DNA from: an uncultured Synechococcus sp.
Lineage (GTDB): Bacteria; Cyanobacteriota; Cyanobacteriia; Phormidesmidales; Phormidesmidaceae
Assembly: GCA_937911865.1 (NCBI GenBank)
Contig: CALDSK010000166.1
Location: forward strand, 47,276-111,275
DNA length: 64,000 bases
Reading direction: 5' to 3'
A program made the translations under genes and the position numbers. The notes under the pieces are model-generated. The model did no database searches. It saw only the letters and a list, made by a program, of their open reading frames with translations, and had not been told where the DNA came from. This document shows, piece after piece, positions 53,435 to 62,397 of the stretch (positions are counted from its first letter, which is position 1; every line of letters begins with the position of its first letter).

Positions 53435-54019
53435 ATGCCCCAGGTTTCACTCGGTGAAATGGTCAACGCATTGACCACAGCACCGGCTCTTGTTAGCTTC
53501 CCGACAGATACCGTTCCTGCACTGGCCGCGCGAGCGCAGCAAGCAGCCCTAATTTTCGTGGCTAAACAGCGCCCGCCCGAGAAACCATTGATTCTAATGG
53601 GAGCTTCGCTTGATGATCTACTGCCCTATGTAAAAGGAAGCACTACCGAGGTCGAGACTTGGAAAGCGCTGGCTGAAACTTACTGGCCCGGCCAGCTCAC
53701 ACTCGTTCTACCGGCTAGCGATCGCACCCCACAAGACCTCAACCCCACCCATACCGGCACCCTGGGCATCCGCGTCCCCAACCACCCAATTGCCCTAAAG
53801 CTGCTTAGCCAAACCGGCCCGCTCGCAACCACCAGCGCCAACCTCTCCGGCCAGCCGCCACTCACCACCGCTGCCGACATTTCTCAAACCTTTCCCACCG
53901 CCCTGACTCTGCCGGCCGAAAGCTACAGCCAACAGGCAGCGAGCGGAAAACCGTCCACCGTCGCCCAGTGGACAGGCAGTGGCTGGCAAATCTTACGCCA
54001 GGGTAAAATTCATCTCTAG
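53435..54019 (+). CDS. L-threonylcarbamoyladenylate synthase (TsaC/Sua5/YrdC family)
   Basis: 194 residues, the short TsaC-type without the Sua5 C-terminal domain. Key segments are SFPTDTVPALAARAQ, AKQRPPEKPLILMGAS, WPGQLTLVLPAS, GTLGIRVPNHPIALKLL and TTSANLSGQPP. The enzyme makes threonylcarbamoyl-AMP from threonine, bicarbonate and ATP for tRNA t6A37. It starts 30 nt after the Uma2 gene. Assignment is secure at family level. Confidence 0.93.
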   Translation: MPQVSLGEMVNALTTAPALVSFPTDTVPALAARAQQAALIFVAKQRPPEKPLILMGASLDDLLPYVKGSTTEVETWKALAETYWPGQLTLVLPASDRTPQDLNPTHTGTLGIRVPNHPIALKLLSQTGPLATTSANLSGQPPLTTAADISQTFPTALTLPAESYSQQAASGKPSTVAQWTGSGWQILRQGKIHL

Positions 54020-54082
54020 CGGCAACGATTCAAGCTACCGTAGGGCAATCTACACCGCCAAAACCTCGATCAGCACCTGGCA

Positions 54083-54868
54083 ATGCCCCTCGACTCCACC
54101 CACTCAGATCAACCCCAAAACCTTCAGCTCGCCTACCAGCGCCTACTGGCACTCGAGCGGTTCAAAAGCGGTTTTTTGGCACGGACGTCTCATGAGCTGC
54201 GATCGCCAATCAACACCATCGTCAGCCTCCACCAGCTCATTCTCGAAGACCTGTGTGAAGGGCCCGAAGAAGAAAAAGAATTCATTGGTCAATCGAAAGA
54301 TGCCGCCTTAAAGATGCTGGCACTGTTCGATCAAATAGCAGCGGTCTCCAAGCTAGATGTTGGCCGCGAACCGCCTACGCTAGAAAACGTAGATCTTAGC
54401 TTTCTGCTCCCCGAAGTAGAAATGCTCACAACGCTACAGGCCGCAAATCAAAACGTTCGCTACACCGTAGACTATCCGACTGAAGAAATAGAGGTTTACA
54501 CAGACGCCACCTGGCTGAAAAACATTCTCGCCAGCCTAATTCAGGCCATTATCCCGCAGACTAAGTTCTTAAGCTTAGGCGCGAATCAAACTGAACAGTC
54601 CATTACTGTTACCATTGAATGCGATCGCCCTGCAAAAGGCCTTCAATCAGAACTCGACGCTATTTCCGAAGCAACCCAGATCGACCCTAAAACAACAGAA
54701 ACAGACAGCACCAAACCTCTCAACCGAGACATTCGACTCTCAACCGGTTTAATCTTGGCAACAGCGCACGTTGCGCTGCCACTCATCAAAGGAGAATTTG
54801 CGATCACAGCAAAGCCCTCTGAAGAAGGCAGCTATTTACAATGCCGTTTTCCAGCCACGACCGCCTAG
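54083..54868 (+). CDS. Histidine kinase-like protein with degenerate ATPase domain
   Basis: 261 residues. HisKA is clear with His37 in ARTSHELRSPINTIVSL. The following domain keeps the HATPase length but lacks the recognisable motifs: the N-box reads ILASLIQAII, no DxGxG is found (region IECDRPAKGLQS), and the G2-like STGLILATAH is altered. It may serve as a phosphotransfer or dimerisation partner rather than a kinase. No membrane helix or sensor domain. The next gene follows 18 nt downstream. Confidence 0.75.
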   Translation: MPLDSTHSDQPQNLQLAYQRLLALERFKSGFLARTSHELRSPINTIVSLHQLILEDLCEGPEEEKEFIGQSKDAALKMLALFDQIAAVSKLDVGREPPTLENVDLSFLLPEVEMLTTLQAANQNVRYTVDYPTEEIEVYTDATWLKNILASLIQAIIPQTKFLSLGANQTEQSITVTIECDRPAKGLQSELDAISEATQIDPKTTETDSTKPLNRDIRLSTGLILATAHVALPLIKGEFAITAKPSEEGSYLQCRFPATTA

Positions 54869-54886
54869 ACTTTCGACATTAGCCCC

Positions 54887-55324
54887 ATGAATGATCACCC
54901 TGCCGACCTGATTCCGACAGAAGCCAATCACTTCAAGGTGCACTACACCCCGTGGATTGGCCTCACGCTATTGGCAATTGGCATCCTCACCGTTTTCCTG
55001 ATTCTATTGCCGATGCTGCTCGAAGGAATCTTCAACTCAGCCATTATCATCGGCGTTGTCTGTATCGTTGCAGGGTATCTATATTGCACGCGTCCTTACT
55101 TTGCGATCGCGCCGAATCGCCTAACCCTCTACAACCTAATTGGCTCAACCGTCAAACGCTATCCCTTTCCAGACTTCAACCACCTCAATATAGAAAACGA
55201 TCGCCTATATATAGAGACAGCAGCATCCGGCACTGGGCACGAGAAGGTCAAAATCACAAAGTGGATGGTCAAGTCCACCGACTGGAAAAAGCTAGAAGAA
55301 CTTATCAGCATCTCCAGAACATAG
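54887..55324 (+). CDS. Two-helix membrane protein with PH-like C-terminal domain
   Basis: 145 residues. Two helices (about 21-48 and 52-68) are followed by a soluble segment (YFAIAPNRLTLYNLIG, KRYPFPDFNHLNIENDRLYI) that resembles bacterial PH-like domains. It likely sits in the inner or thylakoid membrane. It may be co-transcribed with the preceding kinase-like gene. Function unknown; the PH-like call is inferred from the pattern only. Confidence 0.65.
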   Translation: MNDHPADLIPTEANHFKVHYTPWIGLTLLAIGILTVFLILLPMLLEGIFNSAIIIGVVCIVAGYLYCTRPYFAIAPNRLTLYNLIGSTVKRYPFPDFNHLNIENDRLYIETAASGTGHEKVKITKWMVKSTDWKKLEELISISRT

Positions 55325-55671
55325 CGACATCAGCACACTCAACAAAAGCACTAGCCGAACCAAGCTACGGTTCATAGAAAATATTAATAGCTATCATTGA
55401 TTTTCATCCAAAATCGGTGCATTCTCCTGCCGCCTGATTTTTCGAGCGCCGCCATTTTGCCTCTATTTTGGTAACAAATGCTGCAAAAAGAGCATTACAG
55501 CAGATTTTTCATGCAATCCGATTCAATCCCGATTATTTTAGTCGGGATTACTTTGTGGTCAAGATTTAGCATGTTACTATCAGCTCAATTCAAAAGAGAT
55601 AGGTATATGGCCTGTTTCGCTTTTTGCCTTCGCAGCTACTCACTTCACTATTTGCCAGAGACTCTAAAGCT
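55325..55671. other. Leader region of threonine synthase
   Basis: About 347 nt. It contains a perfect 8-bp hairpin (AATCCCGA at about 55525-55532, TCGGGATT at about 55542-55549) and a nearby half-repeat CAATCCGATT. It may carry the thrC promoter and a leader structure. No gene is supported, although a short open frame crosses it. Confidence 0.4.
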
Positions 55672-56973
55672 ATGACGCAAGCTATCGAAAGACTCCGCAC
55701 TTCGCAGCAGACATTTACCGCGCTCAAATGCAAAGAGTGTGGCGAACGCTACGAGCTAGGTGCCAAGCATGTCTGTGAAGAATGCTTTGGCCCTTTAGAA
55801 GTGGCTTACGACTACACCGCCATCAAAAACCAGGTCTCTAGAGAAATTATTGAAGCGGGTCCTCATTCCATCTGGCGCTACAAGGCCTTCTTGCCAGTCG
55901 AATCCGACACGCCAATTGATGTCGGCACAGGCATGACGCCTTTGCTCAAAGCAAATAGGCTAGCTCGTCAACTTGGCATCAAAGAGCTGTACATCAAAAA
56001 CGATGCAGTCAACATGCCCACACTGAGCTTTAAAGACAGAGTTGTTTCAGTGGCGCTCTCTCGGGCAAAGGAACTAGGCTTTACGACCGTTTCTTGTGCC
56101 AGCACCGGTAACCTGGCAAACTCTACGGCTGCGATCGCAGCTCACGCAGGCCTAGAATGCTGCGTCTTCATCCCCTCCGATCTAGAAGCTGGCAAAATCC
56201 TCGGCACCTTAATTTACGATCCCACTCTCATGGCGGTAAAAGGCAACTACGATCAGGTCAACCGCCTCTGTTCAGAAGTTGCTAACACTCACGGCTGGGG
56301 CTTTGTCAACATCAACCTGCGTCCTTACTACTCTGAAGGGTCCAAGACCCTCGGCTTTGAAGTCGCTGAGCAGCTGGGCTGGGAGCTTCCCGACCATATC
56401 GTTGCACCGCTTGCCTCTGGCTCCTTGTTTACCAAAATCTACAAGGGCTTTAACGAATTTGTAGAAGCGGGTCTTGTAGCTGCCAAAGACGTACGCTTTA
56501 GCGGCGCGCAGGCCGAAGGCTGCTCACCTATTTCCCAGGCATACAAGGAGGGCCGCGACTTTATCAAGCCAGTTAAGCCCAACACCATTGCAAACTCTAT
56601 CGCCATCGGTAACCCCGCTGACGGAGTTTATGCCCTCGAAGTTGCCCGCAAACCCCACGGCAACATTGAAGATGTTACCGACGAAGAAATCGTTGCAGGC
56701 ATGAAGCTTTTGGCTGAAACCGAAGGTATCTTTACAGAAACCGCAGGTGGTACCACAATTGCTGTGTTGAAAAAGCTGGTTGAAGCTGGCAAAATCAACC
56801 CTGAGGAAAGAACTGTTGCCTTTATTACCGGCAATGGCCTAAAAACAACTGAAGCGGTACAAAGCCACATCGGTGAGCCTCACACCATTGAGCCCAAGCT
56901 AGAAAGCTTTGAGCGCGCCTGGGAAAGAGCCGGTACGCTCAACCGTTTGGACTGGCAGCAAACACAGGTTTAA
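55672..56973 (+). CDS. thrC: Threonine synthase
   Basis: 433 residues from ATG at 55672; an upstream in-frame TTG at 55624 is rejected as weaker. A zinc-ribbon-like N-terminus (CKECGERYELGAKHVCEECF) precedes the PLP-fold type II domain. The PLP-binding Lys is in LSFKDRVVSVAL, and the PLP-phosphate loop is CASTGNLANSTAA. It converts O-phosphohomoserine to threonine. Hairpin and T-rich tract follow. A MoaD-like gene is next. Confidence 0.94.
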   Translation: MTQAIERLRTSQQTFTALKCKECGERYELGAKHVCEECFGPLEVAYDYTAIKNQVSREIIEAGPHSIWRYKAFLPVESDTPIDVGTGMTPLLKANRLARQLGIKELYIKNDAVNMPTLSFKDRVVSVALSRAKELGFTTVSCASTGNLANSTAAIAAHAGLECCVFIPSDLEAGKILGTLIYDPTLMAVKGNYDQVNRLCSEVANTHGWGFVNINLRPYYSEGSKTLGFEVAEQLGWELPDHIVAPLASGSLFTKIYKGFNEFVEAGLVAAKDVRFSGAQAEGCSPISQAYKEGRDFIKPVKPNTIANSIAIGNPADGVYALEVARKPHGNIEDVTDEEIVAGMKLLAETEGIFTETAGGTTIAVLKKLVEAGKINPEERTVAFITGNGLKTTEAVQSHIGEPHTIEPKLESFERAWERAGTLNRLDWQQTQV

Positions 56974-56979
56974 GCGTTT

Positions 56980-57027
56980 GCCAGCAGGCAAGTTGTTTTA
57001 GATTGGTCTGCTGGCCGAATCTCTTTT
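56980..57027 (+). terminator. Terminator-like hairpin after thrC
   Basis: GCCAGCAG (56980-56987) pairs with CTGCTGGC (57008-57015) across a 20-nt loop, followed by CGAATCTCTTTTTTC. It may attenuate rather than stop transcription into the MoaD-like gene. Confidence 0.55.
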
Positions 57028-57083
57028 TTCTCTATCAATCTCTCTTTTTTCTACCCACAGTTTTCTAGAACATACCTTAAAGC

Positions 57084-57359
57084 ATGTCCGTAAAAGTCCT
57101 AATCCCTACGCCTCTACAGAAGTTCACGAACGATGAAGCCACCGTCGAGTGTGACGGCAGCGACATCGGAAATTTGATGGATGAGCTCGAAAGTAAGTTT
57201 CCCGGCATCAAAAAGCGCCTTTGTGATGACCAAGGTGAACTGCGTCGCTTTGTGAATTTCTATGTAAATAGTGAAGACATTCGCTTTTTAGACAACAAAG
57301 CGACTGCGCTAAAAGATGGGGATGAAGTGAGCATTGTACCGGCTGTTGCTGGGGGCTAG
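57084..57359 (+). CDS. MoaD/ThiS family sulfur-carrier-like protein
   Basis: 91 residues, beta-grasp fold, ending with the Gly-Gly tail needed for adenylation and thiocarboxylation (IVPAVAGG). The pattern [13 protein letters not shown] and [15 protein letters not shown] are typical. It differs from molybdopterin-specific MoaD in being next to threonine synthase; related CysO-like carriers deliver sulfur to amino-acid synthesis. Which pathway it serves cannot be settled here. Confidence 0.9.
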   Translation: MSVKVLIPTPLQKFTNDEATVECDGSDIGNLMDELESKFPGIKKRLCDDQGELRRFVNFYVNSEDIRFLDNKATALKDGDEVSIVPAVAGG

Positions 57360-57384
57360 TTTTTAGAGCGTCGGGTTACGAGCA

Positions 57385-58155
57385 ATGTCAATTTCGCTAA
57401 AGGATCGCCAGCAGCTAACTGCTGAGCTGATTCAACAAATTGAGCACTACTCAGATCCTAAGACCAAGCAGTGGTTTGATAATTACCTGAAAGGTGCGAT
57501 CGCCTACAAGGGACTCAAAACACCGCAGGTCACTAAGCTGGTTAAAGCCTGGCACAAAGAACACGCTCTAGACCGATATACACCCGCAGAGCAGCTGCTA
57601 CTGTGCACAGATCTGATCGCAGGTAGCTTTGCAGAGGAAAAGTTTGCAGGCACTCTTTACCTGCAAACTTTTTTGCTCTCTAAGCTGGACTATCGCCTTT
57701 TAATAGACACCTGCCACAAACTGTTTCAGCAAGGCTATTTTTTTGACTGGTCTACTACAGACTGGTTCTGCACGCGGGTTTTAGATCCCACTATCGTCAA
57801 ACATGGGTTAGAAGCCGCCAACCTGATTTCACACTTTCGTCAGTCCAGCAACCTGTGGCAGCGACGAGCGGCGATCGTATCTTTTCGCCATCCCAGTCAA
57901 AACAGCCAGTATCATCCGCTGATCGAAGCCATCATTGCCGATTTGCTCCCTTCAGAAGAACGGTTTATCCAAACCGGGATTGGCTGGGTGCTAGCAGATA
58001 TGTCCAAGCCCTTTCCGGTAGAAGCGGAAGCTCTTTTTCGTCAGTATCTGCCGGTTCTAAGCAAAGAAGTGATTGACCGGCACACAAAGCACTTGGCCTG
58101 TCGTGCAGCGCTAAAGCAGCTAAAAAAAGACCAGCTTAAAAAAGAGAGTTCTTAA
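57385..58155 (+). CDS. DNA alkylation repair protein (AlkD-like, HEAT repeats)
   Basis: 256 residues of the AlkD/AlkC HEAT-repeat glycosylase family. Segments include YKGLKTPQVTKLVKAWHKE, DWSTTDWFCTRVLDPTIV, NLWQRRAAIVSF and FIQTGIGWVLADMSK. The conserved Trp/Asp in DWSTTDWFC region and the Arg/Lys-rich concave face fit DNA binding. AlkD removes positively charged N3- and N7-alkyl purines. It starts 25 nt after the MoaD-like gene. Confidence 0.9.
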   Translation: MSISLKDRQQLTAELIQQIEHYSDPKTKQWFDNYLKGAIAYKGLKTPQVTKLVKAWHKEHALDRYTPAEQLLLCTDLIAGSFAEEKFAGTLYLQTFLLSKLDYRLLIDTCHKLFQQGYFFDWSTTDWFCTRVLDPTIVKHGLEAANLISHFRQSSNLWQRRAAIVSFRHPSQNSQYHPLIEAIIADLLPSEERFIQTGIGWVLADMSKPFPVEAEALFRQYLPVLSKEVIDRHTKHLACRAALKQLKKDQLKKESS

Positions 58156-58169
58156 CCTGCCTGTCTCGC

Positions 58170-58817
58170 TTAGACATCCTCTAAGGACGCATCACCTTGA
58201 GCAGCGGCGTAGCGGTAGGGTTTTATCCAAGCCACGTAGCCTAAAATTAGCAGAGCGATCGCACTCAAAGGCCCAATAAACAAATGAAAAACCTGATTCC
58301 CAGTCACAATCAACGCAATGCCTGCACCTAGCGCTAACACATTAGAAAACAACAGATACAAAAACACCCGCCAATCTCTCATCACGACATACCACTTAAA
58401 AATAAAAATGACAGCAACAATAAGTTGAATGACTTGCAGCGGGTTTTTACTATCGTTTACCCCATACAAAAAAGGCGTAGCTACCATACAGGCAATCATC
58501 AACAGATCTAGCCAGGTGTTTTTCTTCAGGCCAAGCGCAATAAAGCCAAGGCCAAAAACAATAAAGCTATAAAACAGATTATTCAAACCAGAGATTTGGC
58601 TGACGTAAAACCAGTCGTCTCCCATATGCTCTGCAACCTCGTATGAAGTGGCGATCGCAAAGCAAACATATCCCCAGTAAATGCTAGGTAGCGATCGCAG
58701 CCGCAGCGTATGACGATAAAACTCACTGCGCTGAGAAAAAATCCAGATGCAGATAGCCACTACTATGTATACCGAAAAGTGAGCAGCCGCGATCGCAATC
58801 TTCAACCCAAGCGACAT
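58170..58817 (-). CDS. Multi-helix membrane protein of unknown function
   Basis: 215 residues from ATG at 58817; a TTG two codons upstream is possible. Seven hydrophobic segments. The pattern IYWGYVCFAIATSYEVAEHMGDDWFY and NLFYSFIVFGLGFIALGL suggests a conserved but unnamed membrane family with potential helix-embedded Glu and His. No enzyme motif recognised. It converges with the alkD-like gene (14 nt between stops). Function unknown. Confidence 0.75.
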   Translation of the reverse strand: MSLGLKIAIAAAHFSVYIVVAICIWIFSQRSEFYRHTLRLRSLPSIYWGYVCFAIATSYEVAEHMGDDWFYVSQISGLNNLFYSFIVFGLGFIALGLKKNTWLDLLMIACMVATPFLYGVNDSKNPLQVIQLIVAVIFIFKWYVVMRDWRVFLYLLFSNVLALGAGIALIVTGNQVFHLFIGPLSAIALLILGYVAWIKPYRYAAAQGDASLEDV

Positions 58818-58877
58818 AAGCAATTAACCTTTTACTGATTGATATCTTTTGCTGACTGATATATTGATCGCAACCGT

Positions 58878-59735
58878 CTACTGGCTAAGCAAATCCAAAA
58901 ACATCTTAGCGGCTGGAGCGGGCGGCGTATTGGCCAGCGTAGCCGCACCGATACTGCGATTGAGACGAATGGGCAGCGATCGCACATACACATCTTCAGG
59001 AATTGGCAGCGCGGCTAGTCGAGGTAATACTGCCGCGCCTAGCCCCTGAGCCACCATACTAACAATCGTAGAATCTTCTTTAATCGTGTAGGCAACCTGT
59101 AGCGATTGTCCCCACTTAGCCCAATGGTCTCTGACTGCGCTCGTGCACTCTGCATAGTTAAACAAAATAAAAGAATAAGCAGAAAGCATCTCCCAGGTCA
59201 GCTCTTTCGGCGGCGGCGGGTCTGTCTTTGGTAAGAGAACAACATACTCGTCTTGAGCGATTTCTAACGTCTTAAATTCTTCCGAACGAGGCAGCGGAAC
59301 TAATCCAATATCGGTTTGACCTTCTCGCAAAGACTGTTCAACCCCAGCCGGGTCTAGCTCAACAAGAACAATCTCCACCCGCGGAAAGCGATTGCTAAAC
59401 CGGGCAATATTTACTGGCAGCAGGTGAGTTGCCGCGCTACGGAACGAGGCTATTCGCAAGCGACCGTTATATAACCCCTTATCTAAGTTCACCTCATAAT
59501 CAATCAGCTCTCTTAGCTCTAGCATTTGCCTAGCATGGGTCATCACACGTTCACCCACAGCCGTGAGCCTGGCACCAAAGCGCCCCCGCAGCAGCAAAGG
59601 CACACCTAGCTCTGCTTCTAACGACGCGATCGCCCGGCTCACCGCAGACTGAGAGACCTCAAGATCCATTGCTGCATCCGAGAAACTACCGTGCTCTACT
59701 ACCGCATTTAACACCTCTAGATGGAATATGTTCAT
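58878..59735 (-). CDS. LysR family transcriptional regulator
   Basis: 285 residues. The N-terminal winged helix (about 1-60) has FHLEVLNAVVEHGSFSDAAM and VSQSAVSRAIASLEAELG. The co-inducer-binding domain follows (about 90-285). Divergent from the cupin-like gene (116 nt between starts), the usual arrangement for a LysR regulator and its target. The ligand is unknown. Confidence 0.93.
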   Translation of the reverse strand: MNIFHLEVLNAVVEHGSFSDAAMDLEVSQSAVSRAIASLEAELGVPLLLRGRFGARLTAVGERVMTHARQMLELRELIDYEVNLDKGLYNGRLRIASFRSAATHLLPVNIARFSNRFPRVEIVLVELDPAGVEQSLREGQTDIGLVPLPRSEEFKTLEIAQDEYVVLLPKTDPPPPKELTWEMLSAYSFILFNYAECTSAVRDHWAKWGQSLQVAYTIKEDSTIVSMVAQGLGAAVLPRLAALPIPEDVYVRSLPIRLNRSIGAATLANTPPAPAAKMFLDLLSQ

Positions 59736-59851
59736 AAGAAGTATCTATTCGCCTTCCGCATAGATGTGGGTCAAGAGCCGGTTTGATCTGCCTAAAAGCT
59801 AAGGCTAAGGTTACATCAAATAACACACCAGCTGCTTTTAAGGAGTTCCAC

Positions 59852-60361
59852 ATGTTCCAGCTACTCGATTTTCGCAAGTTCAGAGACACGCCCAGCGTTC
59901 AGTTTTTCGACATTACAGTCGCCACTTCTAACGCGAGAGATTTGGTCTATCACGAAGGGCCTGCGATCAGTCCAAACAACAACGACTACGGCGACTGGCA
60001 ATTCTATCTACACGCGCACCAAGAAGACAATTTGCTAGCGCTCTCCGGCGGACGAACTTTTCACCTGGTCAACTTTGAGTGGGAAGATCCTTACCATGTC
60101 GTTCGCCTAGACGCGAATCGCCACATCCTGCGCATTCCACCCGGTACATTCCACCGCTCCGAATCAGATCTCAATGGCTCGCTAGTGATCAACCAAGCAG
60201 TACGAGACGAAGCCGCTGAAGTAGAGCATGAGTTTCGCGTGTACGACAGCCGAGAAATTCCTAAGCTACGTCAGCTCTTAAGTTCTGACATTCAGCCTTG
60301 CTATCACGCCTTCGATCGCCCTCAAACAGATAGATCTGAAGATTACCCACAGGCGGCATAA
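59852..60361 (+). CDS. Cupin-like protein of unknown function
   Basis: 169 residues from ATG at 59852, preceded by AAGGAG 8 nt upstream; an earlier in-frame TTG is rejected. Segments LHAHQEDNLLALSGGRTFH and RIPPGTFHRSES match the two cupin motifs with His pairs that could hold a metal. No domain is fused. Its divergent LysR gene suggests inducible expression. Reaction unknown. Confidence 0.72.
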   Translation: MFQLLDFRKFRDTPSVQFFDITVATSNARDLVYHEGPAISPNNNDYGDWQFYLHAHQEDNLLALSGGRTFHLVNFEWEDPYHVVRLDANRHILRIPPGTFHRSESDLNGSLVINQAVRDEAAEVEHEFRVYDSREIPKLRQLLSSDIQPCYHAFDRPQTDRSEDYPQAA

Positions 60362-60737
60362 GCAAGATTTTGTACATCCAATCGGTCCAAAATCTCAACC
60401 GGGTTGAAAAAAGCGCTTCATATCAGGTGATCGCAGACCTTCTGTTCAATTGTTAATACGCTCTGTAGAAACCGAGCTAGCCTCAAGAAGGTCACTAGCA
60501 GGTTTACTGGAGACTATTGATAAGCAGATGCATTAAATAGATGCAGCAAGTAGGTGCGATCGCCTGCTCAGTAAAACCAAAGCAGCTAAAGCACACCATC
60601 GGCCCGACTGTCCACGCTCAGACCCCATGCCTATAGCACTCACCTAAGCTCTGCTTAGCGCATCAAACATCCTGCGATAAAATAGAGAGGTTACGCAATG
60701 CCAAAGCATCCGCTCTTTTATTCAGGTAACTTTTGCA
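60362..60737. other. Intergenic region upstream of leuA
   Basis: 376 nt. A HIP1 octamer lies near 60557, and a -10-like TAAAAT lies at 60678-60683, 55 nt before the leuA ATG, without a good -35. No leader peptide with leucine codons or terminator-antiterminator pair was recognised. Confidence 0.4.
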
Positions 60738-62390
60738 ATGAGTCAGCCCAAGACCCAGTCAGATAGCCCTTCAGCGAGCCAGTCTGATAGAGTACTCATT
60801 TTCGATACGACGCTCCGCGACGGTGAGCAGTCTCCCGGTGCGACAATGAACGTCGCTGAAAAGCTGGCCGTTGCTAAGCAGCTGGCGCGATTAAATGTTG
60901 ACATCATTGAAGCGGGCTTTCCATTTGCTAGCCCCGGAGACTTTGAGGCCGTACATACTATCGCCAGCGAGGTCGGCATTCCCAACGGGCCTACCATCTG
61001 TGGACTCGCCAGAGCGACCAAAGGCGACATTGAAGCCGCGGCCAAAGCCATCGCACCCGCCGCAAACGGGCGCATTCATACCTTCATAGCGACTTCTGAT
61101 ATTCACATGAAGTACAAGCTAAAGAAGTCGCGTGCAGAAGTTTTGGCCATCACAGAAGAGATGGTGGGCCTGGCAAAAAGCTTTACCAATGATATTGAGT
61201 TTTCGCCCGAGGATGCTGGTCGAAGTGAGCCGGCGTTTTTGTACGAAGTACTAGAGCAAGCCATTCAAGCAGGCGCAACCACGCTAAATATTCCAGATAC
61301 CGTTGGCTACCTCACGCCCAGCGAATTTGGCGATCTGATCCGCGGCATCAAAACCAACGTGCCCAGTATTGAGAAAGCGGTTATTTCGGTCCATGGCCAT
61401 AACGATTTGGGCCTGGCCGTAGCTAACTTTTTAGAAGCGGTAAAAGCCGGTGCCAGGCAGCTAGAGTGCACCATCAACGGAATTGGCGAACGCGCAGGCA
61501 ACGCCGCACTAGAAGAGCTGGTGATGGCTTTGCACGTACGCCGTCAGTATTACAACCCCTTCTTCGGCTTACCTGTAGAATCCGAAGCACCGCTCACCAA
61601 TATCAATACCCAAGAACTCTACAAATCTTCTCGACTGGTTTCTAATGTGACAGGCATGTTGGTGCAGCCCAACAAAGCCATCGTAGGTGCTAACGCCTTC
61701 GCTCACGAGTCAGGGATCCATCAAGATGGCGTGCTTAAAAACCGGCTGACTTACGAGATTATGGACGCCCAGCTGATTGGGCTGAACGACAATCAAATTG
61801 TGTTAGGCAAGCACTCTGGACGTAACGCATTTCGCACTCGGTTAAAAGAGCTTGGGTTTGACTTAGGCGATCAAGAACTAAACAGAGCCTTTTTACGGTT
61901 TAAAGATATTGCCGATAAGAAAAAAGAGATCAGCGATCGCGACTTAGAAGCCATCGTCAACGACGAAACCTTACAGGTTGCTGAACACTTTAAAGCTGAA
62001 CTCATTCAAGTCTCTTGTGGCAGCAACGCTCAGCCCACCGCGACGATCACCATTCGCATGCCAGATGGCCAAGACCTAACAGATGCCTCTATCGGCACAG
62101 GACCTGTCGATGCGATCTACCGGGCCATTAATCGCATTGTTGATATTCCTAATGCCCTCATTGAATATTCTGTTCAATCGGTCACAGCAGGCATCGATGC
62201 GATGGGCGAGGTCACCATTCGATTGCGTCATGGTGAGAGAATATATTCTGGCCACGCCGCTAATACAGATATTGTCGTCGCGTCTGCCTATGCCTACATC
62301 AACGCATTAAACCGGTTGTACACCGCGTTGCAAGCAGGGACAAGCGTTCATCCTCAAAGAGAGCAAGTGCCGGTAGGAACTGGGGTCTAG
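60738..62390 (+). CDS. leuA: 2-isopropylmalate synthase
   Basis: 550 residues, the long form with a C-terminal regulatory domain (about 400-520) for leucine feedback. Catalytic segments include [35 protein letters not shown] (in part), [14 protein letters not shown] and [13 protein letters not shown]. The His-x-His and Asp-Thr ligands for divalent metal are present. It condenses acetyl-CoA with 2-oxoisovalerate, the first step of leucine synthesis. The next gene, a branched-chain-amino-acid-type binding protein, begins 7 nt after its stop. Confidence 0.96.
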   Translation: MSQPKTQSDSPSASQSDRVLIFDTTLRDGEQSPGATMNVAEKLAVAKQLARLNVDIIEAGFPFASPGDFEAVHTIASEVGIPNGPTICGLARATKGDIEAAAKAIAPAANGRIHTFIATSDIHMKYKLKKSRAEVLAITEEMVGLAKSFTNDIEFSPEDAGRSEPAFLYEVLEQAIQAGATTLNIPDTVGYLTPSEFGDLIRGIKTNVPSIEKAVISVHGHNDLGLAVANFLEAVKAGARQLECTINGIGERAGNAALEELVMALHVRRQYYNPFFGLPVESEAPLTNINTQELYKSSRLVSNVTGMLVQPNKAIVGANAFAHESGIHQDGVLKNRLTYEIMDAQLIGLNDNQIVLGKHSGRNAFRTRLKELGFDLGDQELNRAFLRFKDIADKKKEISDRDLEAIVNDETLQVAEHFKAELIQVSCGSNAQPTATITIRMPDGQDLTDASIGTGPVDAIYRAINRIVDIPNALIEYSVQSVTAGIDAMGEVTIRLRHGERIYSGHAANTDIVVASAYAYINALNRLYTALQAGTSVHPQREQVPVGTGV

Positions 62391-62397
62391 CTGTTTG

